Both the position numbers and the translations under genes were made by a program. Below, piece by piece: positions 59,995 to 64,000 of a stretch of 64,000 bases of DNA; positions within the stretch are counted from its first letter, which is position 1; each line of letters begins with the position of its first letter. A model generated the notes under the pieces. It was not told the origin of the DNA, ran no database searches, and saw nothing but the letters and a program-made list of their open reading frames with translations. The DNA is from Sphingobium lactosutens DS20 (GTDB lineage Bacteria; Pseudomonadota; Alphaproteobacteria; Sphingomonadales; Sphingomonadaceae), in assembly GCF_000445105.1 (NCBI RefSeq), contig NZ_ATDP01000074.1, positions 37,326 through 101,325 of the forward strand. Direction: 5' to 3'.

Positions 59995-61008
59995 ATGACT
60001 GTCGAAATCATGGTCGGGCTTCCCCACCTCAACCCTGGCCCGATCCTCCAGCGGGCGATCGACATGCACGTGCCGGCATTGATCTCCGCCAACGCCCTGT
60101 CACGCTGGAGCCGGAGCAAGGGGTGGCCCGACTGGCGGGGCTGGAACCTCGCCGCGCTGGACCATGCCCGCGAGCTGGCAAGCCTCTCGCTCGATTCCGC
60201 GGGGTTCGTCGCCATGGCCCGTTACGGCGGATATCCCTGGCGCACCACCGATTATCTTGTACTGGCGGCCAGCTATCCGTTCCGCTGGTTCGCCAGTATG
60301 GATTATTGCGTCGAGCCCGAGATCGCCCGTGATCGCGAAGAGGTGCTCGACCGGATTTCACGCACCATCCGCGCCAACTTCGACTGCCGCTCCGGAGCGC
60401 GCGATCTTGGTATCGAGCACCGGCTGATGCCGGTCATCCAGGGGCGCCGCCCGGAGGACTATGAGCGCTGCCTCGATGGCCTCCTGCTCGACTATTCCCG
60501 AACGCCGCTGATCGGCGTCGGATCATTGTGCCGCCGGGAGGTCTCGGGCCCTGAGGGGCTGATCGCGGTCCTCGACCATCTCGATCGCATCCTGCCGAGG
60601 GACGTGAGGCTCCACGGTTTTGGTGTGAAAGGTACTGCGCTTTCACATCTGAAGGGACTTGAGTATCGCCTCGCCTCGACAGACAGCCAGGCCTATGGCC
60701 AGACAGCCAGGCACGATGCGCTCGTTCGCGGCGTCCCGAAGACCGATCGCCTGGTGGCGCAGCACATGCAGGCATGGACGTGCCGTCAGTTCGCGCGCCT
60801 CGGTTCGCCACGGCAAGTCCGCCAGCCGGAACTTCCCCTCGCCCGGGCCGACCCGCATCCCACCGACCCCTGGGAGCGGGCGATCGCGCAGGCTCGCGCC
60901 GAAATCCGCGTGCTGGTCGAGGACGGCGATATTGGCCACGAGGACGTGACAGCATTGTGGGTCGAGCAATGGGCGGCCGATATTTATCGCGATGGCCGTG
61001 CCGCCTGA
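59995..61008 (+). CDS. TGT/DpdA-like transglycosylase domain protein
   Basis: 337 residues resembling the queuine tRNA-ribosyltransferase superfamily. DSAGF (D67) corresponds to the DSGGF catalytic loop. GVGSLCRRE (174-182) corresponds to the substrate-binding GGL-type loop. RLHGFGVKG and the ASTDSQAYG motif (D230) match the second catalytic Asp region as in DpdA. The Cys4/His zinc site of true TGT is not evident. DpdA proteins insert 7-deazaguanines into DNA, so this could modify plasmid DNA. No deazaguanine synthesis gene is in the window. Confidence 0.65.
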   Translation: MTVEIMVGLPHLNPGPILQRAIDMHVPALISANALSRWSRSKGWPDWRGWNLAALDHARELASLSLDSAGFVAMARYGGYPWRTTDYLVLAASYPFRWFASMDYCVEPEIARDREEVLDRISRTIRANFDCRSGARDLGIEHRLMPVIQGRRPEDYERCLDGLLLDYSRTPLIGVGSLCRREVSGPEGLIAVLDHLDRILPRDVRLHGFGVKGTALSHLKGLEYRLASTDSQAYGQTARHDALVRGVPKTDRLVAQHMQAWTCRQFARLGSPRQVRQPELPLARADPHPTDPWERAIAQARAEIRVLVEDGDIGHEDVTALWVEQWAADIYRDGRAA

Positions 61009-61031
61009 CCGATGGGCACAGCGCTCCGATC

Positions 61032-61053
61032 GGGAGGAGGGAAGGGGGTGGGG
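61032..61053 (+). repeat. G-run leader copy 5 with double hairpin
   Basis: G-tracts GGG-AGGA-GGG-AA-GGGGG-T-GGGG. Directly behind it a two-stage hairpin (61052-61089): GGAAAGG pairs with CCTTTCC and, inside, CCGGTCC with GGACCGG around loop GAGGC. The Shine-Dalgarno AAGGAG (61093) follows 3 nt after the stem. Confidence 0.75.
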
Positions 61054-61106
61054 AAAGGATGGCCGGTCCGAGGCGGACCGGACCTTTCCATCAAGGAGAT
61101 TTCCCC

Positions 61107-62303
61107 ATGGCTACCCTTGCCCAGCCCATCGACACGCCCCCGGTTTCCGGCGCTTTCAAGGTCGATATCTCCCGCGGTCGCAACATCTCGCGCGTGTCGT
61201 CGGAGTGGTATTCCCGCCCCGATGACGAAAAATATCTGTCGCTCGACGACCTCTATGAGAGCGTCCGTCGCCGCGCGGATCGTGCCCGCACCCGCATCGT
61301 CGAAAGCCGGGACGTCCGTGTCGAGGCGAGCATGGACAATGCCGAACGGCTCAGCCTGATCGTGCCCGGCGAAGGCGAGCCGATCGCGCCCACCAACTGG
61401 TCGTTCGGTCAGCTCTCCAGCCTGGTCGGCGCGCCGGCCTCCTATCTGCGGGGCCTGCCCGCGGCGCTCGCCGGCATCAACCTTCAGCACGGCCTGCTCA
61501 GCCACCGCGGCGAACAGGTCAAGCTCCTCAAGACCCATGAAGGCCGTGCCGAGCTACGCGCGGTCACCGGTCCCGACTATGGCCGGATATGGGACCATGA
61601 GTTGGTCGCCGCCGTCATGAAGTTTGCCGGCAATGGTGTTTCCGATACGCGCTGGAAGGTCCCCGGCGTGCTCGACTGGCGGTCGATGCGCTACAATCCT
61701 TATGTCGACGTCACCCGCGAAACGACCACGCTCTACGCTTCCGATCGCGATGTCTTCCTGTTCCTGGTCGACGACACCCACCCGATCGAAGCGGGCAAAT
61801 TGCCCAATGGCGACCCCGATCTCTTTTTCCGCGGCTTTTACTGCTGGAACTCGGAAGTCGGATCCAAGTCGTTGGGAATAGCGACTTTTTATCTTCGTGC
61901 CGTGTGCATGAATCGCAACCTTTGGGGCGTCGAAAATTTCGAGGAAATCTCGATCCGGCACTCCAAATTCGCCGCTAACCGTTTCGCGCACGAAGCCGCA
62001 CCCGCTCTCGAAAATTTCGCTGACTCCTCGGCGATGAGCTTCATCGACGGCATCAAGACCGCGCGCGGGCGAATTGTGGCACGAACCGACGAGGACCGCG
62101 AGAGCTTCCTGCGCAAGACCGGCTTCTCGAAGACCGACACTGCAAAGATCATCCAGTCGGTGATCGCCGAGGAAGGCCACCCGCCCGCCAGCCTGTTCGA
62201 CTTCGTCCAGGGTATCACCGCCCACGCTCGCGCGAAGTCCAACCAGGACACGAGGCTCGAAATCGAAGGCAAGGCGCGCAAGCTCTTCGCCAAAGCGCAT
62301 TGA
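61107..62303 (+). CDS. DUF932-family phage/plasmid protein
   Basis: 398 residues from ATG 61107 (AAGGAG upstream). It matches DUF932 (phage/plasmid-like protein): NWSFGQLSSLVGAPASYLRGLPAALAGINLQHGLL, LRAVTGPDYGRIWDHELVAAVM, and the Cys/Asn region RAVCMNRNLWGVENFEEISIRHSK. The role is unknown; it is among the most common accessory genes of alphaproteobacterial plasmids and may be expressed early after entry. The highly structured leader suggests strong translational control. Confidence 0.88.
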   Translation: MATLAQPIDTPPVSGAFKVDISRGRNISRVSSEWYSRPDDEKYLSLDDLYESVRRRADRARTRIVESRDVRVEASMDNAERLSLIVPGEGEPIAPTNWSFGQLSSLVGAPASYLRGLPAALAGINLQHGLLSHRGEQVKLLKTHEGRAELRAVTGPDYGRIWDHELVAAVMKFAGNGVSDTRWKVPGVLDWRSMRYNPYVDVTRETTTLYASDRDVFLFLVDDTHPIEAGKLPNGDPDLFFRGFYCWNSEVGSKSLGIATFYLRAVCMNRNLWGVENFEEISIRHSKFAANRFAHEAAPALENFADSSAMSFIDGIKTARGRIVARTDEDRESFLRKTGFSKTDTAKIIQSVIAEEGHPPASLFDFVQGITAHARAKSNQDTRLEIEGKARKLFAKAH

Positions 62304-62313
62304 GGAGCGTGCC

Positions 62314-62952
62314 ATGCCGAGTTTTACGATCGAAAGCACCTATCGCCTGCCGGTCTTCAGGCACCGGACCTATGAAGCGGCAACGATCGACGACGCTTGT
62401 CGCCTTGCCATCAACGACGGCGACTGGACCGGGCAGAAGGAGGATTATGAAAGCTCCGGTCCAACCTATCTGACCGGCATCTGGCCCGGGGCTGATACCG
62501 CCTATATGGCCACGGCCTGTTCGGTGCCTGCGGGCTTTGGCGAGGGCGAAAGGCAGACCCAGCCTGACAGGCCGGGGGATGGCACCGTCAACCAGGCGGT
62601 GGGGCCCGCGTCCGCATCACCGGTCATGCCGCGTTGCCGGCATTGCGGAAGCGCCGACATATGCCGCGATGCGAATGCGGTCTGGGACGAGGTCGCACAA
62701 GCCTGGTCGCTGCTCGCGACCTATGACAGCCAGACCTGCGAACGCTGCGGCGCGGATAGCAACAATCTCGCTCTGTGGGTTCCCGTGGTCGAGCCCGGCA
62801 CGGCTGCGGCATTCCGCTGGGAGGTGATCCAGGTGCTGGAAGACGCCTCGCTTGCCGGCAACGCAGACTTCCAGCGCTTCTGCGACGACCGTCATGGCCA
62901 GCAACCCGCCAGCGAAGCCGCAGCCTGCTGGCTGACGCCGTCGCCCAGCTGA
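62314..62952 (+). CDS. zinc-ribbon hypothetical protein
   Basis: 212 residues. The N-terminal part (TYRLPVFRHRTYEAATIDDACRLAINDGDW) is common to a family of small plasmid proteins. The middle has two CxxC pairs (CRHCGSADICRD ... CERCGADSNN) forming a zinc ribbon. It follows the DUF932 gene by 10 nt and is presumably cotranscribed. Function unknown. Confidence 0.75.
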   Translation: MPSFTIESTYRLPVFRHRTYEAATIDDACRLAINDGDWTGQKEDYESSGPTYLTGIWPGADTAYMATACSVPAGFGEGERQTQPDRPGDGTVNQAVGPASASPVMPRCRHCGSADICRDANAVWDEVAQAWSLLATYDSQTCERCGADSNNLALWVPVVEPGTAAAFRWEVIQVLEDASLAGNADFQRFCDDRHGQQPASEAAACWLTPSPS

Positions 62953-62999
62953 AGCGCCGCGACACGCCCACTCCCGTCACCACCCACCGCTCCTCCAAC

Positions 63000-63037
63000 G
63001 GCGGCTTCGACCCAGGTCGGAGCCGCCCCTTTTGTTT
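63000..63037 (+). terminator. hairpin with T-rich tail
   Basis: GGCGGCT (63000-63006) pairs with AGCCGCC (63021-63027), followed by CCTTTTGTTT. It sits 16 bp before the next start codon, so it may be a leaky terminator or attenuator controlling that gene. Confidence 0.6.
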
Positions 63038-63052
63038 CGAAAGGATCCGATC

Positions 63053-63271
63053 ATGCATGCTTCATCCCATATCGACCTGCGCACCTTCACCGTCGACGTC
63101 GAATTCTCCAGCGGCGGCGAGCCCTATGCGACCGAAAGCTATACCGTAGAGGCAGCCGACTGGTATCGTGCCCACCGGGACGCGCTCGAAATGTCGGTCT
63201 CAAGTCCCTACGACAATGTCCGCATCCCCAATCTTACCAGGCGTGCCACCATGCGTGCCGCCAAGGATTGA
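63053..63271 (+). CDS. small hypothetical protein
   Basis: 72 residues from ATG 63053 (AAAGGA upstream): DLRTFTVDVEFSSGGEPYATESYTVEAADWYRAHRDAL. It is rich in beta and no family is recognised. It overlaps the following antitoxin frame by 4 nt (TTGA). Confidence 0.6.
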   Translation: MHASSHIDLRTFTVDVEFSSGGEPYATESYTVEAADWYRAHRDALEMSVSSPYDNVRIPNLTRRATMRAAKD

Positions 63272-63579
63272 GCGTCGTTGAACATGGGCTTCAAGTAAAC
63301 GAAGGTCATCGCGCCTGGTTCAAGGATGTCCCCGTAGAAACCGTCGATATCCACGGTGCGACGACCCGCCTTTCCCGGCTGGTCGAGCGCGCGGCACGGG
63401 GCGAGGCCTTCAGTATCGCCAAGGGCGGGAAGCCTATGGTCAAAGTGGTCCCGGTCGATACAGCCGAACGTCCCGCGCCCCGTCGGCTCGGCTTCCTCGC
63501 CGGCACGTTCACGATCCCCGATGATTTCGACGCCCTCACACGCGCCGAAATCGAAGCCGGCTTTTCCGACATGAAATAA
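63268..63579 (+). CDS. Phd/YefM-type antitoxin
   Basis: 103 residues from a TTG at 63268 coupled to the gene before it; the family core begins near VETVDIHGATTRLSRLVERAARGEAFSIAKGGKPMVKVVPV. The C-terminal tail is DDFDALTRAEIEAGFSDMK, a toxin-binding type. It is followed by a degenerate PIN toxin. No good ATG exists at the family-like start, so the 5' end may be damaged too. Confidence 0.7.
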   Translation: MSVVEHGLQVNEGHRAWFKDVPVETVDIHGATTRLSRLVERAARGEAFSIAKGGKPMVKVVPVDTAERPAPRRLGFLAGTFTIPDDFDALTRAEIEAGFSDMK

Positions 63580-63863
63580 GACTGCTCTTTCGACACGGAT
63601 CTGTTGTCTTGGGCAACATCTGTTGTCGTGGCAGCCTCCACATCGGCGCGCCCTTCATCCAACGCGCGGTCGCTCATTGCAGACGAAAACAGCGAACTCC
63701 TGTTCAGTGCCGCGAGCATTTGGGAGGTCGCCACCAAGGCCGCGTTGGGAAAGCCAGGCATCACCGCCGATCCACGTCTCTATAGGCGGGGCCTCGCCGA
63801 CAATGGCTATGTCCATCTGCCGATAACGGGCGAACATGCGGTTGCGCTCGACCGGGTGCCCAA
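63580..63863 (+). pseudogene. degenerate PIN-domain toxin
   Basis: After the antitoxin stop comes a broken VapC-like frame: RLLF, then a one-base shift to DTDLLSWATS, then SLIADENSELLFSAASIWEVATKAALGKPGITADPRLYRRGLADNGYVHLPITGEHAVALDRVPN. This is the PIN consensus (first Asp, E of WEVA). Beyond about 63863 the frame loses the expected DPFDR active site. At least one frameshift and a 3' rearrangement inactivate it. Confidence 0.78.
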
Positions 63864-63983
63864 TCGTCCATCTCGGCGCGCGGCGAGCCGAGCCTTCCAT
63901 CCCATCGTCCATCGCAGCGCTCCCGCCGGCGACGTGGCGAGACCGCCGCTTCCCATCCAGGCCGCCTGACACAGCGTCGGCCA

Positions 63984-64000
63984 GGGGGGGAGGGAAGGGG
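63984..64000 (+). repeat. G-run leader copy 6, cut by window edge
   Basis: GGGGGGGAGGGAAGGGG at the extreme right edge, the same GGGAGGGAAGGGG core as copies 3 and 5. It probably precedes another backbone gene outside the window. Confidence 0.6.

Noticed and set aside
1..64000. CRISPR arrays, tRNA or rRNA genes
   Set aside because: No regularly spaced repeats and no tRNA or rRNA-like sequence were found by eye; a dedicated scan was not possible.

Overview
The window looks like plasmid or integrative-conjugative DNA from an alphaproteobacterium of the order Sphingomonadales (Sphingobium, Novosphingobium or Sphingomonas-like). The reasons are high GC, Shine-Dalgarno-led and tightly overlapping genes, an F-type conjugation locus with the sphingomonad gene order, and a sphingomonad-style lasso-peptide cluster. 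No rRNA, tRNA, CRISPR array, replication initiator, relaxase (TraI) or coupling protein (TraD) was seen. The genus is inferred; the mobile-element character is well supported.

Region 1 (1-4.6 kb, minus strand) is a defence and stability block: an unknown gene cut by the left edge, a small HU-like protein, an overlapping antitoxin/PIN/nucleotidyltransferase-HEPN trio, and an AbiEi/AbiEii pair. Region 2 (4.6-9.7 kb) is a LysR regulator divergent from a five-gene catabolic operon (NmrA-like, SDR, Old Yellow Enzyme, Asp-nucleophile hydrolase, small unknown) with a perfect inverted-repeat operator between them.

Region 3 (10.3-35.3 kb, minus strand) is an F-type T4SS operon read right to left: unknown, DsbC-like, traA, L, E, K, B, V, C, two small membrane genes, a DNA methyltransferase, traW, U, a split traN, trbC, an S26 peptidase, traF, a thioredoxin-like gene, traH and traG. 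It has been damaged. An IS1111-type element splits traB, a TacAT-type toxin-antitoxin pair sits backwards between traW and traU, and an orphan TacA-like antitoxin sits backwards at the 5' end of traF, which has no good start codon. The IS carries two short matches to its own target flanks in its right non-coding end, as expected for a seekRNA/bridge RNA.

Region 4 (35.7-47.1 kb) is a lasso-peptide locus. XRE and GntR regulators are followed by a 46-aa precursor (predicted core Gly1 to Asp8 ring, 23 residues), a fused B protein and a C cyclase. Convergent to these lies a prolyl-oligopeptidase-type isopeptidase operonic with an STN-TonB receptor, FecR and an ECF sigma factor, plus a MarR-like gene. 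This is the layout expected for export, uptake, sensing and linearisation of the peptide.

Region 5 (47.6-64 kb, all plus strand except mucR) is plasmid backbone: a toprim/zinc-finger protein, a 663-aa ParB-like protein, a broken vapBC, a 1430-aa methyltransferase/strawberry-notch helicase, a MucR variant with a histone-like tail, a TGT/DpdA-like protein, DUF932 and several small zinc-ribbon or unknown proteins. Most transcription units here begin with the same kind of leader: a run of G-tracts (GGGAGGGAAGGGGG-like, G-quadruplex capable) followed by a hairpin and then the Shine-Dalgarno. This recurrent leader is the least-explained structure in the window.
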